From contig CAZSSM010000023.1 in NCBI GenBank assembly GCA_964609385.1, positions 19,495-83,494 on the forward strand: a stretch of 64,000 nt of DNA. Direction: 5' to 3'. This document shows positions 34,201 through 43,149 of this stretch, piece by piece; position 1 is the stretch's first letter; every line of letters begins with the position of its first letter. A program made the translations under genes and the position numbers. The DNA comes from CAZSSM01 sp964609385 (GTDB lineage Bacteria > Planctomycetota > Planctomycetia > Isosphaerales > Isosphaeraceae). A model generated the notes under the pieces. It ran no database searches. It was not told where the DNA came from and was given only the letters and a program-made list of their open reading frames with translations.

Positions 34201-35945
34201 CCTTGGAGCGAGTCGAGCAGGAATCTCAAACGCCCGGCCCGAACCTCTACCTCGTCTTGGCCGCCCTGGAAGCGATGCCCGAGGCCGAGGCGCCCGATCC
34301 CGACCGGATCGATCGGGCACGATCGGTTATCGAGGACGGTCTGGCGGTCCACGGAGCCCAGATCGATCTGGTCGAAGCCCGGTTCCGACTCACTCAGATG
34401 GCCGTTGACATCGACTCGGCGATCGCCGAACTGATCGAGGCCTCGAGGACTACCAATGAGCCGGAGCTCCGCCAACGTCTGGCCACCAAGCTGATGGCCC
34501 TCGGTCGCTTCGACGAGGCCCAGCCGTATCTGGAAGACTGGATCGAAGCGGAGCCCGATCAGGCTACGCCCATCGTTCTCTCGATCCAATGCCTGGCCGG
34601 ACAGGCGATCCGAGCGGCCCAGCAGGGTCGTGAGGCCGATCGTCGACGGCTCGAGGACCAGGTCGCTCGCCGGATCGAGGCGGAACGCGAGCGGTTCCCC
34701 GACGAACCGCGATTGCTCCAAGCGGCCTGCGAGTTGGAGGCCCGCCGCGGCGATCTGACCCGGGCGCTCGATCTGACACGCCAGATCGACCAACTCCGTC
34801 CCCATTCGGAACTCGGTCCGGTGCTCCGCGCCCAGCTCTACCTCGGGCGCGGCCAGATCGACTCGGCCCATCAGGCCTATCGCGAGGCGGTCCGACGCCA
34901 GCCTGGTCGAATCGACCTCCGGGTCGCCCTGAGCCGTACAGCGCTTCGGGCCGGGCAAACCGACGAGGCCCTGCTCGAAGTCGAACGCGTTCTTCAACGC
35001 CAACCCGAGCGACCCGATGCGGTCCTCTTGGCCGCCGAGATCCTCTCCGAGATGCCCGGTCGGACCGATCGGGAGACCAAGCAACGCCGACAACGGGCCG
35101 TCGAACTACTCGGAGCGGCCATCGAACGCGATCCGGAGTTCGGTCCAGCCTACCGCCAATGGGCCCGGATCGCCGAACCAGCCGAGGCGGTGGCGGTGTT
35201 GGAGCGGGCTTTGGCCACCAATCCCGAGGACGTCGAGGCCCTCTCGATGCTCATCGAGACCTTGGCACGCGATGACGAGCGATTGGACCGGGCCGACCAG
35301 ATCGCCGAGGAGTGGACCGACTCCGACGATACCGGCCAACGGAACCTGGCCGTCGGCGTCGGCTTCTACCGAGCCGGTCGGCTTCAACGGGCTCTGCCCT
35401 TCACCCGCTATGCCGCCGAGGTCCGCGACTCGGCGCGGGTTGCCTTGAACTACGGCGACCTCCTACTAGCCCTTGCCGAACAGACCCACGACCGCCCCGA
35501 CATGTCTGAGAGGTATCTCCGCGAGGCCGTCACTCAGTACGACCGCGTCCTCCGGCAGCAGGCCACTTCCGTCGAGGCGATCAACAACAAGGCCTGGATC
35601 CTCCATCACCACTTCGACGAGCACCGCGAGGCGAAGGACTTGATCGGAGACCTGATCGCTCGGGTCGACCAGGAGACGCTGCCACCCGAGGTTTTCGACA
35701 CCCAGGGCTCGATCTTCGAGGCCCTCGGCCAAACCGCCCAGGCCGAACAGGCCTATCGTCAAGGATTGATCAGGGATCCCGAACACCCGGTCCTGAACTT
35801 CCACCTCGGACGCGTCATCGCCGCGGACCCGAAACGGGTCAACACTGCTGGCCGCTTCCTGCAGGAAGCCCAACGCGGTGAGGATCGACTCACACCGCAG
35901 ATGATCGACGAACTCGATCGGCTCCGCCAGCGGATCGAGCGCTGA
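31281..35945 (+). CDS. Giant TPR-repeat protein with N-terminal membrane anchor
   Basis: A 1554-residue protein with an uncleaved-looking N-terminal helix (LLILSGVFAVIALLGVTAMA) followed almost entirely by tetratricopeptide-like helical pairs, from LLEQAHQEIAQGRFEEAHIY to the C-terminal FLQEAQRGEDRLTPQMID. Repeats are Ala/Glu/Gln/Arg-rich and cover residues about 40-1540. Large anchored TPR scaffolds of this kind are frequent in planctomycetes and probably organise protein complexes on the periplasmic side; no partner is shown. ATG 31281 has GGGGAG upstream. It begins 178 bases after the TIR gene, probably a separate unit, and ends at a strong terminator. Confidence 0.85.
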   Translation: MTVRWKPLLILSGVFAVIALLGVTAMAWTLWPQNDPAALLEQAHQEIAQGRFEEAHIYTQKAEQIAPDDPRIDLAQADLYAAWADQPGQDPAQRRSLRTRERAALTLAARGDKRQIDARTRLLVEALDRGALAEAQAWAQELLGLDPGQTDAHFASAAFELIQLQPARETLRSHAEVLQEREPQRPRTAWVLAELDRISQRTEQRAERIAAFVEKRPEDYPDPTDRLGLFQLQTAHLVDDGLEQADSHLLEPVLAQAEALMVLEDGPADPERIRSVADQLETVQDRLQASGHDALVEAVETMLEETFDEVFTLSAELAEALDIPLQFDLHVGYATHLLARQRHGDCADFVQKTLEHPDAEQPDAREATRRLRELAIRAVLAQQDDPERFDRVQPWIDRLVESSNPIDQALGHLFHGVIALERSGHVQGSGSAMTGADRTKDHATRSSEQARLRGEAREHLRKAAQGLPELSTAQALYGIALILNDEQDLGREYLLRAGDGPGLEPRYQIWVAWSFLRAGYPEEAEAVVRNLRVAAQRDPALAPLLPTLDILQGEIYQARPTSEDRQLALASYQRAIEAGYQITPTLEVRRAQLEIAQGNEIDGIRRLIALRKQVGPRPDIDYLATVTYDRVGQTEQARDTLEQARRRFPDDQSLVQLEASFLIRDDQVQDADTLLAEFLEDKPEAVDVALMRAGLLAEQFDDLEGAEEVLLEIAGRTNNSAPQVRLAGLQIAREAFDEAAETIAEIRERWDDPAVADLLEAQRAIQQGRNQPALGHLETALQKDPSNKVAQYYRAVLQRQMGVTDQAEATLQGLAQSNTIKDLDPGLSLKQAAEISLAQIALDRGEPDEAVVRLQQVLDGTLNPERTKPIRWRLVSALERAGRWDQARAEIDRILEAVDAQTSPDPSTEADGPIDDYVRAASFYRQHGQTDEALQLLEQALAVEPTDEAAAVTRATLLADQGQLDQARAGLRQTLERVEQESQTPGPNLYLVLAALEAMPEAEAPDPDRIDRARSVIEDGLAVHGAQIDLVEARFRLTQMAVDIDSAIAELIEASRTTNEPELRQRLATKLMALGRFDEAQPYLEDWIEAEPDQATPIVLSIQCLAGQAIRAAQQGREADRRRLEDQVARRIEAERERFPDEPRLLQAACELEARRGDLTRALDLTRQIDQLRPHSELGPVLRAQLYLGRGQIDSAHQAYREAVRRQPGRIDLRVALSRTALRAGQTDEALLEVERVLQRQPERPDAVLLAAEILSEMPGRTDRETKQRRQRAVELLGAAIERDPEFGPAYRQWARIAEPAEAVAVLERALATNPEDVEALSMLIETLARDDERLDRADQIAEEWTDSDDTGQRNLAVGVGFYRAGRLQRALPFTRYAAEVRDSARVALNYGDLLLALAEQTHDRPDMSERYLREAVTQYDRVLRQQATSVEAINNKAWILHHHFDEHREAKDLIGDLIARVDQETLPPEVFDTQGSIFEALGQTAQAEQAYRQGLIRDPEHPVLNFHLGRVIAADPKRVNTAGRFLQEAQRGEDRLTPQMIDELDRLRQRIER

Positions 35946-35990
35946 GGGCGAGGACGGTAATCGACAACCTGTTCCTCATTCGTTTGCTTG

Positions 35991-36032
35991 AAGATCCCTC
36001 CTCGACGGATACGTTCGTTGAGGAGGGATCTT
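35991..36032 (+). terminator. Rho-independent terminator after the TPR gene
   Basis: 13-bp perfect stem aagatccctcctc (35991-36003) and gaggagggatctt (36020-36032), 16-base loop, followed by cttttcg. Confidence 0.85.
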
Positions 36033-36265
36033 CTTTTCGTTCGATTCGGCCGATGGCGGATCACCAGGTGATATCGAGCCTCAGGGATTCCGACAGGCTC
36101 GCTCACGCCCGATCGGGTCGACCGTGCCCCGTTGGGTCTGCTACGCTGGCCTGAGCGGATGATTGGTCGACCAACCCCTGTACCTGGTCTTGCCTTCGTG
36201 GCGTTCCTGTCCGATCATCTGGTCCCCCACCGCCGTTTCACAATCGAAGATGAGGTTCAGATCTC

Positions 36266-36919
36266 ATGTCATCGTTGACTTGGATTGGTGTCGCGTTGCT
36301 CCTCCTGCTCAGCCTGACCGGTCTGACCCTGTTGGTGCCGACCGCCTCGACCGGCTCGTCAATGCAGGGCAGCGGCTCGAACCCGGTCGTGGTGATCGAG
36401 ACCAGCATGGGGATGATCACCTTGGAACTGTTCGCCGACAAGTCGCCAGTGACGGTCGAGAATTTTCTGAAGTACGTGGACAAGACCTACTACGACAACC
36501 TGATCTTCCATCGAGTCATCGCTGCGCGGGACGGACGTCCCGCGTTCATGATCCAAGGGGGTGGGTTTGCTGCTGGAATGATCGAACAGCGTGGCGGCTT
36601 GCTCGGCCCGATCCGCAACGAGAGCGGCAACGGTGTCTCCAACCGTCGCGGAACGGTCGCCATGGCGCGGACCTCGGACCCCAACTCAGCGCAGGCTCAG
36701 TTCTTCATCAACCTCTCGGACAACACCTTCCTGGATGGTCAGGGTGGCCAGCCCGGCTACGCCGTCTTCGGTCAGGTCACCGAGGGCATGGATGTGGTCG
36801 ATGCGATCTCCAAGGTCGAGGTGACGACCAAACGCGACCAACGTGGAACGCCTCATGACGACGTCCCCGTCGAGCCGGTCATTATCAAGTCGATTCGCCG
36901 TAAGCCCGCCGAAGCCTGA
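36266..36919 (+). CDS. Cyclophilin-type peptidyl-prolyl isomerase, exported
   Basis: A 217-residue protein: N-terminal helix (IGVALLLLLSLTGLTLLV) as signal or anchor, then a bacterial cyclophilin domain with VVIETSMGMITLELF, TVENFLKYVD, IFHRVI, MIQGGGF, VAMARTSDPNSAQAQFFINL and AVFGQV. Catalytic Arg (FHRVI) and the Gln/Phe of the active site are present, so prolyl isomerase activity is expected, probably on envelope proteins. Single-gene unit; ATG 36266. Confidence 0.93.
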   Translation: MSSLTWIGVALLLLLSLTGLTLLVPTASTGSSMQGSGSNPVVVIETSMGMITLELFADKSPVTVENFLKYVDKTYYDNLIFHRVIAARDGRPAFMIQGGGFAAGMIEQRGGLLGPIRNESGNGVSNRRGTVAMARTSDPNSAQAQFFINLSDNTFLDGQGGQPGYAVFGQVTEGMDVVDAISKVEVTTKRDQRGTPHDDVPVEPVIIKSIRRKPAEA

Positions 36920-37161
36920 GCGAGCGAAACGGCTGATTCAAGCGACCCGATGCCCAACCGAATCGATGACCTGGGGCTCGGGTCTTCGCTCCCTTGACCT
37001 TCGTCAACCCCGACTTAGGATATCGGTGCCCAGCTCGTTGACGGTCGACTATCCTGTCCTCAACGACTCGTTCCAATGTCTGAACGCTCTCAGATGGAAT
37101 AGGGCTCGGATCGCCTTCCCGATCGGCCCTTAAAGCACCTTCCCTGTTCGAGGACTTGCCC

Positions 37162-37458
37162 GTGACTCATGTCGTGACCGAGCCTTGCGTCGATTGCAAG
37201 TACACCGATTGCGTCGTGGTCTGCCCGGTGGACTGCTTCTATGAAACAGACAAGATGCTTTTAATTCATCCTGACGAATGTATCGACTGCGAAGCTTGCG
37301 TCCCGGAATGTCCCGTCGAGGCGATCTTCTACGAAGACTCTGTGCCCGACGACTGGCGTGATTACATTGAGAAGAACGCCAACGAGGTTGAAGGACTCAC
37401 GCCCATCACGGAGAAGAAGGAACCTCTCAAAGGCTCTGACTGTCGCGGGGAAGCTTGA
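37162..37458 (+). CDS. fdxA: Seven-iron (3Fe-4S/4Fe-4S) ferredoxin
   Basis: A 98-residue ferredoxin of the FdxA/Azotobacter FdI type. The N-terminal THVVTEPCVDCKYTDCVVVC carries the first cysteine set, and CIDCEACVPECP the second. The acidic C-terminal extension (DDWRDYIEKNANE) is typical. Carries low-potential electrons in the cytoplasm. GTG 37162 matches the family N-terminus and has GAGGA 10 bases upstream; the in-frame TTG two codons earlier is less likely. Followed by a hairpin. Confidence 0.92.
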   Translation: MTHVVTEPCVDCKYTDCVVVCPVDCFYETDKMLLIHPDECIDCEACVPECPVEAIFYEDSVPDDWRDYIEKNANEVEGLTPITEKKEPLKGSDCRGEA

Positions 37459-37490
37459 GCCGAGTAGCCACTTCGAAGCGTACATAACTC

Positions 37491-37522
37491 AAGCCCTGAA
37501 CTTCATCTGAAGAACAGGGCTT
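37491..37522. terminator. Hairpin between ferredoxin and DUF1559 genes
   Basis: aagccctg (37491-37498) pairs with cagggctt (37515-37522); inside, cttca and tgaag extend the stem. Lies between convergent stops and may serve both genes; no T-tract. Confidence 0.6.
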
Positions 37523-37535
37523 ATCTCGCCTGTGA

Positions 37536-38504
37536 TCAAAACATGTCGTCGGAGATGGTTTCTCCTCCGGATCGTGTCATCATCGAGTTGAGGACCACCC
37601 GGTCGATCGTTTCTTCGATGAGGCGAACTCCACCGTCACAGAAAGCGAAGTGGACCTGGTTAGGATGCTTGCTTGACCAGTAGGTGTAGGAATTTTGGAC
37701 GGTCTCCCCGTCGAAACCGAGCACTGGGATCGGCTGATTGATCTGGCGATTCTCCGCTGTTCTGACGCAGCAACTGGTAGCTAACGGCCACTCACCTAAA
37801 AGCGATTCGCCTAAGATGACAGTGTTGCTGGAGCCGTCGGTGATCCCGGCATAACGCACCTCCGAGTTGCGGAACATCAGGCCGTTGGTGTAGTTCCAAC
37901 TATCGATATCGTTAGCATCGGGAATGAAGGTCGGATCGTCGGGATTGACGCGCATCCCGGCAGCCATATTGGCGCGGTAGTCGGTCTTGCCCATCGCGAG
38001 GATGAGCCGCTGTTCTTCATCCAACGAATTCAAGGTGGATTGTTCGAGTCCGGCTCGTTGGTTGGACGGACAGACAAATAGGTCCAGGCTTCGGAGAACG
38101 GCGGTCCGATTCTCCTGGTCCAGCGGGGTCAAGGGGAGGCTGGTTTCGAACGAGACCTCGAAGTTAATCTCGTTGTAGAGATTGCCTTGCTCAGCGTAGC
38201 GGAAAATTTCGGTCAGGCCGTTCCACATCAATGGCGAGGGTGCGTAGTCGACGCAATCGACTAAGGTTCCGTTGCACGTCCAGCCAGACGGGAATCGCTG
38301 AAGAGCTTCCTCATATTGTAAGAGAGCCAAGGTCATCTGTCGGAGGTTGTTCTTGCACTGAGTTCGACGAGCCGCTTCGCGAGCTTGCTGGACCGCCGGC
38401 AAGATCAGAGAAACGAGGACACCGATGATCGCGATGACCACCAGCAGTTCGATCAATGTAAAACCCGAGCGGGTCCGGATCCGTCGTGAGCGATTCCATC
38501 CCAT
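37536..38504 (-). CDS. DUF1559 family pseudopilin-like protein
   Basis: A 322-residue member of the DUF1559 family (prepilin-type N-terminal plus H-X9-DG domain) amplified in planctomycetes. The prepilin peptidase site and helix are GFTLIELLVVIAIIGVL, followed by PAVQQAREAARRTQC and KNNLRQMTLALLQYEE. The C-terminal H-X9-DG motif is HPNQVHFAFCDGG. Cleaved by prepilin peptidase and assembled or anchored at the envelope; the role is unknown. ATG 38504 has GGAGAC upstream. Confidence 0.93.
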   Translation of the reverse strand: MGWNRSRRIRTRSGFTLIELLVVIAIIGVLVSLILPAVQQAREAARRTQCKNNLRQMTLALLQYEEALQRFPSGWTCNGTLVDCVDYAPSPLMWNGLTEIFRYAEQGNLYNEINFEVSFETSLPLTPLDQENRTAVLRSLDLFVCPSNQRAGLEQSTLNSLDEEQRLILAMGKTDYRANMAAGMRVNPDDPTFIPDANDIDSWNYTNGLMFRNSEVRYAGITDGSSNTVILGESLLGEWPLATSCCVRTAENRQINQPIPVLGFDGETVQNSYTYWSSKHPNQVHFAFCDGGVRLIEETIDRVVLNSMMTRSGGETISDDMF

Positions 38505-38726
38505 GATTCGACATGTCTCCGAGTTAGTGCTGGGCGCGAAGTGATCCCCATGGAAAAGTCTACGCTCGATCAAACCGGAATGCAATCCGGTCCAGCCAAG
38601 AGTGCATGCCTGCACAAGTGCCCTCGAGGCTGTGGGGAGCCGAACGGCTTCAGGGAGGGAGATCACATTCGGGCCGATCGCCAACTGCGATCGACCCTGA
38701 AAGGGAATTATTCACATCCCGATGTC

Positions 38727-38750
38727 GGATCTTCCTTCGGCGGAGGATCC
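38727..38750 (-). terminator. Hairpin at the 3' end of the HNH gene
   Basis: ggatcttcc (38727-38735) and ggaggatcc (38742-38750) form a 9-bp stem with one G-T wobble and a 6-base loop just after the HNH stop codon (38753-38755). Confidence 0.55.
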
Positions 38751-38752
38751 TT

Positions 38753-39394
38753 CTATTTGGTCAGCTCGACGGACCAGTAGGCGTTGTCTAGGAAGGTTTT
38801 CCAGCTCTCATACTTGCGGTGGGTCAGCTTGAGGTTGAGAGCCGGGCTGGTCTTGGGCTCACGCGGAGTCCGGATCAGCTTCATGTGAGCCTGCTCTGGC
38901 GTTCGGCCGCCCTTACGGACATTGCACTTCAGGCAGGCACAGACAATGTTCTCCCAGGTTGCCTCACCGCCCTGGCTCCGAGGCTGGACGTGATCTAAGC
39001 TCAACTCACTGGTCGGGAACCGGCGCCCACAATATTGGCAGCGGTTGTTGTCGCGGGCGAACAGATTCCGCCGGTTGAACTTGACCTTCTGTTTCGGCAA
39101 CCGGTCGTAGGAGAGCAGCCGGATGATCCGCGGCACCTGAATTTCGAAGGAGACAGTTCGGATGAACTCCTCGTCGGGGAAGTCCTGCTTGAACTGAGCA
39201 CGGAACTCGCTGAGTTCCCGCCAACTCTGGAAGTCGTAGGCGGTGTAGGCCCCTTCATCCAAGGTGATGACCTCGGCCAATCCCTTGAAGAGCAAACAGA
39301 AGGCACGGCGGACGCTGATCACATGGACGGCCATGTAGAGTTTGTTGAGCGTCAGGACGCTGCCGTCGAGCGAGGTGCTGGCGCCGGGACTCAT
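38753..39394 (-). CDS. HNH endonuclease family protein
   Basis: A 213-residue protein. The C-terminal half holds a zinc-stabilised HNH motif: CQYCGRRFPTSELSLDHVQP, then NIVCACLKCNVRKGG (two CxxC pairs, the catalytic His in LDHV, Asn in ENIV). The N-terminal half (LNKLYMAVHVISVRRAFCLL) is the conserved region typical of the short chromosomal HNH proteins found in cyanobacteria and planctomycetes. The cellular role is unknown; a DNA repair or restriction function is possible. ATG 39394 (GGGAG upstream) is preferred to TTG 39403. Confidence 0.9.
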   Translation of the reverse strand: MSPGASTSLDGSVLTLNKLYMAVHVISVRRAFCLLFKGLAEVITLDEGAYTAYDFQSWRELSEFRAQFKQDFPDEEFIRTVSFEIQVPRIIRLLSYDRLPKQKVKFNRRNLFARDNNRCQYCGRRFPTSELSLDHVQPRSQGGEATWENIVCACLKCNVRKGGRTPEQAHMKLIRTPREPKTSPALNLKLTHRKYESWKTFLDNAYWSVELTK

Positions 39395-39738
39395 GGTGGG
39401 CAAGACTCCCTAGACTGAGATGCGGTCAGCGGAAGCGGACAAGCCAATGAATTGAGTGAGCGAGGTCACGGGATTGAGGTTTGTGAACTGGGAAAACGCA
39501 TGTCCCGTCGAGTTGGGATCGGCTCGGCAGAGCATCTCCCACCCACTGAACGGTCACGAGGCTGCCCCGGAAAGTTCACCGGTCCCGTGTCCCCATCGTG
39601 GAGATCGGATTGGTCCACGCGAGGAATCGCGTCGGTGGGTTTGGGGAGAGAGGGCTTCGCGGGGCGGGCCTTCGCTCGGATGAAGCCGATGGGGTTGACG
39701 ACCCCCGGCCGCATCCACGGGGGTCGTCTCGGCTCACA
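39395..39738. other. Intergenic stretch between leuB and HNH gene
   Basis: No gene seen. Carries the leuB hairpin at 39698-39727. Confidence 0.5.
39698..39727 (-). terminator. Hairpin downstream of leuB
   Basis: 10-bp perfect stem acgacccccg (39698-39707) with cgggggtcgt (39718-39727), 10-base loop, 12 bases past the leuB stop. No T-tract. Confidence 0.6.
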
Positions 39739-40932
39739 TCACGGAGTCTCCTGAGTCGTTGTCGGCGTCGATTGTGACACCGACTGGGGTCGAATGCCTG
39801 GCCGATTGGGCGTTGGGCCCTCGACAATAGCTAATGCTTCACGAACAGCCGTGCCGACCTGTTCGGTTGTCGCCGTGCCACCCAGATCGGCTGTCCGTCG
39901 ACTAGGGTCACGAAGCACCGAAGCCACGGCTCCCCGGAGAACCTCAGCCGCTGGCTCGTGCCCCAGGTGATCGAGCATCAGGCCGATCGAGAGGATCGCG
40001 GCGATTGGATTGGCCTTACCTTGGCCAGCGATATCGGGCGCCGAGCCATGGACCGGCTCGAACATACTGGGCCAGTTTCGCTCAGGGTTCAGGTTCCCTG
40101 AGGCTGCAACGCCCATGCCTCCTTGAAGCACCGCACCCAAGTCGGTCAGGATATCCCCGAACATGTTGGTCGTCGCAATGACGTCGAACCGCTCGGGCGT
40201 GCGAACCAAGTGCATGCAAGCCGCATCAACGTGCTGATACTCCAACTCGATCTCTGGGTATTCCGCCGCGATGACATCGCGGGTCCGGATCCAGAGGTCG
40301 CCTGAGTAGGTCAGGACGTTTGTCTTAGCGACCAGAGTCAACCGACCCCGCAACCCGTTGCCACGAGCCGACTGGGAAAGGCCATGGAAGACCCGGTCGC
40401 GAGCTCGGCTCCGAGCTGTCTCAAAAGCGAAGCGAAGACAACGCTCAACCCCGGCCCTCGTGTGTAGCGACGTCTGTGTGGCCACCTCTTCGGCCGTCCC
40501 GAGACGACTGACCCCGCCCATCCCGACGTACAGATCCTCGTTATTCTCGCGGACCACGACCAGATCGACGGTCTCGACTGTTGCTGTGCTTAACGGAGTC
40601 GGAACGCCCTCGTACAACTTCACGGGACGCAGATTGATGTACTGTTGAAACCCGAACCGGAGTTCTAGGAGCAAGCCACGCTCCAAAATGCCCGGGGCGA
40701 CGTCGGGATGACCTACCGCTCCCAGCAAGAACGCATCACAGGTGGCCAGATCCTCACGCACGGACTGGGGAAGCGCTACGCCGTGTGAGATGTAAAACGA
40801 TCCGCCCAGCGGGTACGAGACTACTTCCAGATCTAGATTGTGCGAAGAGTTCAGGTCACCCAGGACCGCCAGCGCCTCCCGAATCACTTCGGGACCGACA
40901 CCATCGCCCGGGATTACGCCGATCTTCGCCAC
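39739..40932 (-). CDS. leuB: 3-isopropylmalate dehydrogenase
   Basis: A 397-residue NAD-dependent beta-decarboxylating dehydrogenase. VIPGDGVGPEV starts the fold. LRFGFQQYINLRPVKL carries substrate-binding arginines. VVRENNEDLYVGMGG, KTNVLTYSGDLW, the metal-binding TTNMFGDILTDLGA and the NAD-loop FEPVHGSAPDIAGQGKANP follow. The pattern is closest to the actinobacterial-type LeuB; isocitrate- or tartrate-type relatives are the alternative. Converts 3-isopropylmalate to 2-oxoisocaproate in leucine synthesis. GTG start at 40932 with AGGAG 8 bases upstream. The C-terminus has an extra Ser/Thr/Pro-rich tail. No other leu genes lie in the window. Confidence 0.85.
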   Translation of the reverse strand: MAKIGVIPGDGVGPEVIREALAVLGDLNSSHNLDLEVVSYPLGGSFYISHGVALPQSVREDLATCDAFLLGAVGHPDVAPGILERGLLLELRFGFQQYINLRPVKLYEGVPTPLSTATVETVDLVVVRENNEDLYVGMGGVSRLGTAEEVATQTSLHTRAGVERCLRFAFETARSRARDRVFHGLSQSARGNGLRGRLTLVAKTNVLTYSGDLWIRTRDVIAAEYPEIELEYQHVDAACMHLVRTPERFDVIATTNMFGDILTDLGAVLQGGMGVAASGNLNPERNWPSMFEPVHGSAPDIAGQGKANPIAAILSIGLMLDHLGHEPAAEVLRGAVASVLRDPSRRTADLGGTATTEQVGTAVREALAIVEGPTPNRPGIRPQSVSQSTPTTTQETP

Positions 40933-41666
40933 ACCTAACTCCTGGCACGGAGGACTAATCTCGAGAGGGTTGCTTTTTAGCGTTGCGAGGCTGAAAGGTA
41001 GCGAGCCAGTCTATCTACACGTTGCTCAAAAGCAGTCTAGCAGCCACATCGAACGAGAACAAGCAACGCTTGAACCAGACAGTTCCGCATCGCCGTCACA
41101 TCTGTTGCCGTGGCTCCGTAGTATGAAATGACGCGTTCGCGTCTCCTTAGCCGATCCTTTACGATCTCGAACAGTTCGTTCGCGTCTCGGCTCGTTGACA
41201 TTCGAGCGGTTGGTCCTCAGACTACCACGTCCAGAGCCAGGATCGGTCGATGTGTGGATTGACCGATGTCGTTGGTCGATCTGTTGCGTACGTTGAGGAA
41301 CATCGACCATGACACGCCGATCCGCCTCATCGTCTCAATCGATCTCGGGGGCCTATCCTTTGCGATCGTGATCATTGCCTGAATGCATCGGCTAGGGACC
41401 GTGATCGCCTAGATTTGAGAACGATGGCGAAAACGTGACTTGACGGCTAACGCGATTGGTTCGGCATGCCAGGTAGCCGATCGATTGCGACTGGGGGGCG
41501 TCAAGAGAATTGGGCTACCCACGCCCAGCCGCAAGATACCGTGGTCCAGGTCGTTGAATCCGGTCATTGCCAATCCGGAAGGTCCTGAGGCGGCATGGGG
41601 ATTCGGCATTCCTCCGTTAAAGAACCCATTTTCCGTGCCGCCCATTTGTTCAGGAGAGTCGGGGAT
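40933..41666. other. Divergent intergenic region
   Basis: No gene supported between leuB and the kinase gene. Contains a small perfect hairpin, gacgcg-tt-cgcgtc (41130-41143), and a direct repeat gttcgcgtctc at 41135-41145 and 41178-41188. Confidence 0.45.
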
Positions 41667-43115
41667 ATGACCACCTCATCAACGGGGCTTACACCACAGG
41701 ACCAACCGCGCACCACAACCGCTCCCACCACGGCATCGGCAGGAGTGACGGGGGGGGCGCCGGCCACTGGAAAGCCCGACTCCCCTGACTCCCGTTCGAC
41801 CGGATCAAAGACCACCGTCTCGACGACCCAATCACGTCCTGCCGGGGCGTCGCCAGCCAACATTTCCTCAGAGCGCCTCGACAAGTCGATCATCCGGCGC
41901 GGGCTGGCCACCGAAACAGAGATCATGCAAAGCAAGCTTCAATTCATCGAGAAGATGAAGCGAGAGAAGACGAAGCCCGAACTGAAGACCTATCTGGACC
42001 ACCTGGTTGCCAGCGGCGTGTTGACCAGGCGACAGGCCGATCGGGTCATCCAGGACATCGTCGATCGGACCCCGTTAACGATCCCCGGCTACGAGTTGAA
42101 GGAGGAGCTGGGCAAGGGTTCCATGGGGATGGTCTACAAGGCGCGTCAGACCAGCGTCGACCGGATCGTCGCAGTCAAAGTGCTGCTGGAGAAACTGGCT
42201 GGCAATAAAGAGTTTACCGACCGGTTTGAACGCGAGGCGAAGATTGCTGCCAAACTCTCGCACTCCAACATTGTTGGGGTCATCGATGCTGGCGTCGCCG
42301 CGCAGCGTCACTATTTTGTGATGGAGTACGTCGAGGGCCGGACCGTCAAGGACGAGCAGGACCAAGGCAAGATCTTCGACGAGGCTGATGCGTTGCCGAT
42401 CATCCGAGACGTCGCCCGCGCCCTGCAACACGCTCATCAGAAGGGAATGATCCACCGCGACGTCAAACCCGAAAACATTATCCTGACCGCCGACGGTCAG
42501 GTGAAACTCGCGGACCTCGGACTAGCCCGTCCCACCGACGACCATCAGTGGGCGAACTCCGAGGCCGGTATGGCCATCGGGACACCTTACTACATCAGTC
42601 CCGAACAAGTCCGTGGTCAGACCGATATTGACGCACGTGCCGACCTCTACAGCCTCGGCGCTACGCTCTACCATATGGTCACTGGTCGGGTCCCATATTC
42701 CGGGACCACCCCGACGGAAGTCATGAAGAAGCACGTCAATCCCAACATCGAACTCGTGCCCCCCGATCACATCAACGATCAGATCTCGAGCGGGTTGGGA
42801 GTGGTCGTCGAGACGCTGATGGAGCGCGACCGCATCAAGCGATATCAGAACGCCGACGACTTGCTGATCGACCTGGATCACCTGCTTCAGGGCAAGTCGC
42901 CGATCATCGCCGCCCGCGACACCCACTCTTTAGCCAGCTTGGCTGAGGGTGAAACCAGCGAAGACCACACCGCGCCCCGATCACCTGAATATTACGAACA
43001 GCAGATCAGCAAACTGACCGCCCAGACCGAGGGACGGCAGAACACACTGGTCATCCTTGCCGTCTTGCTGGGCATCTCAGTCGTGGCCAACCTGCTCTTG
43101 CTTCTGATCAGTTAA
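41667..43115 (+). CDS. Transmembrane serine/threonine protein kinase
   Basis: A 482-residue Hanks-type kinase. A Thr/Ser/Pro-rich N-terminus is followed by a short helical module (LKTYLDHLVASGVLTRRQAD), then the kinase domain: glycine loop ELGKGSMGMVYKA, VAVKVL lysine, catalytic HRDVKPENI, LADLGLA in place of DFG, and GTPYYISPEQVRG. A C-terminal membrane helix (LVILAVLLGISVVANLLLLL) anchors it with almost nothing outside, so it is unlikely to sense an extracellular ligand. The helical module resembles segments found ahead of kinase domains in other planctomycete kinases. ATG 41667 preceded by AGGAG. Confidence 0.92.
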   Translation: MTTSSTGLTPQDQPRTTTAPTTASAGVTGGAPATGKPDSPDSRSTGSKTTVSTTQSRPAGASPANISSERLDKSIIRRGLATETEIMQSKLQFIEKMKREKTKPELKTYLDHLVASGVLTRRQADRVIQDIVDRTPLTIPGYELKEELGKGSMGMVYKARQTSVDRIVAVKVLLEKLAGNKEFTDRFEREAKIAAKLSHSNIVGVIDAGVAAQRHYFVMEYVEGRTVKDEQDQGKIFDEADALPIIRDVARALQHAHQKGMIHRDVKPENIILTADGQVKLADLGLARPTDDHQWANSEAGMAIGTPYYISPEQVRGQTDIDARADLYSLGATLYHMVTGRVPYSGTTPTEVMKKHVNPNIELVPPDHINDQISSGLGVVVETLMERDRIKRYQNADDLLIDLDHLLQGKSPIIAARDTHSLASLAEGETSEDHTAPRSPEYYEQQISKLTAQTEGRQNTLVILAVLLGISVVANLLLLLIS

Positions 43116-43149
43116 GCGACTTGGCATGGCAGACGAACGGCGAACGACC

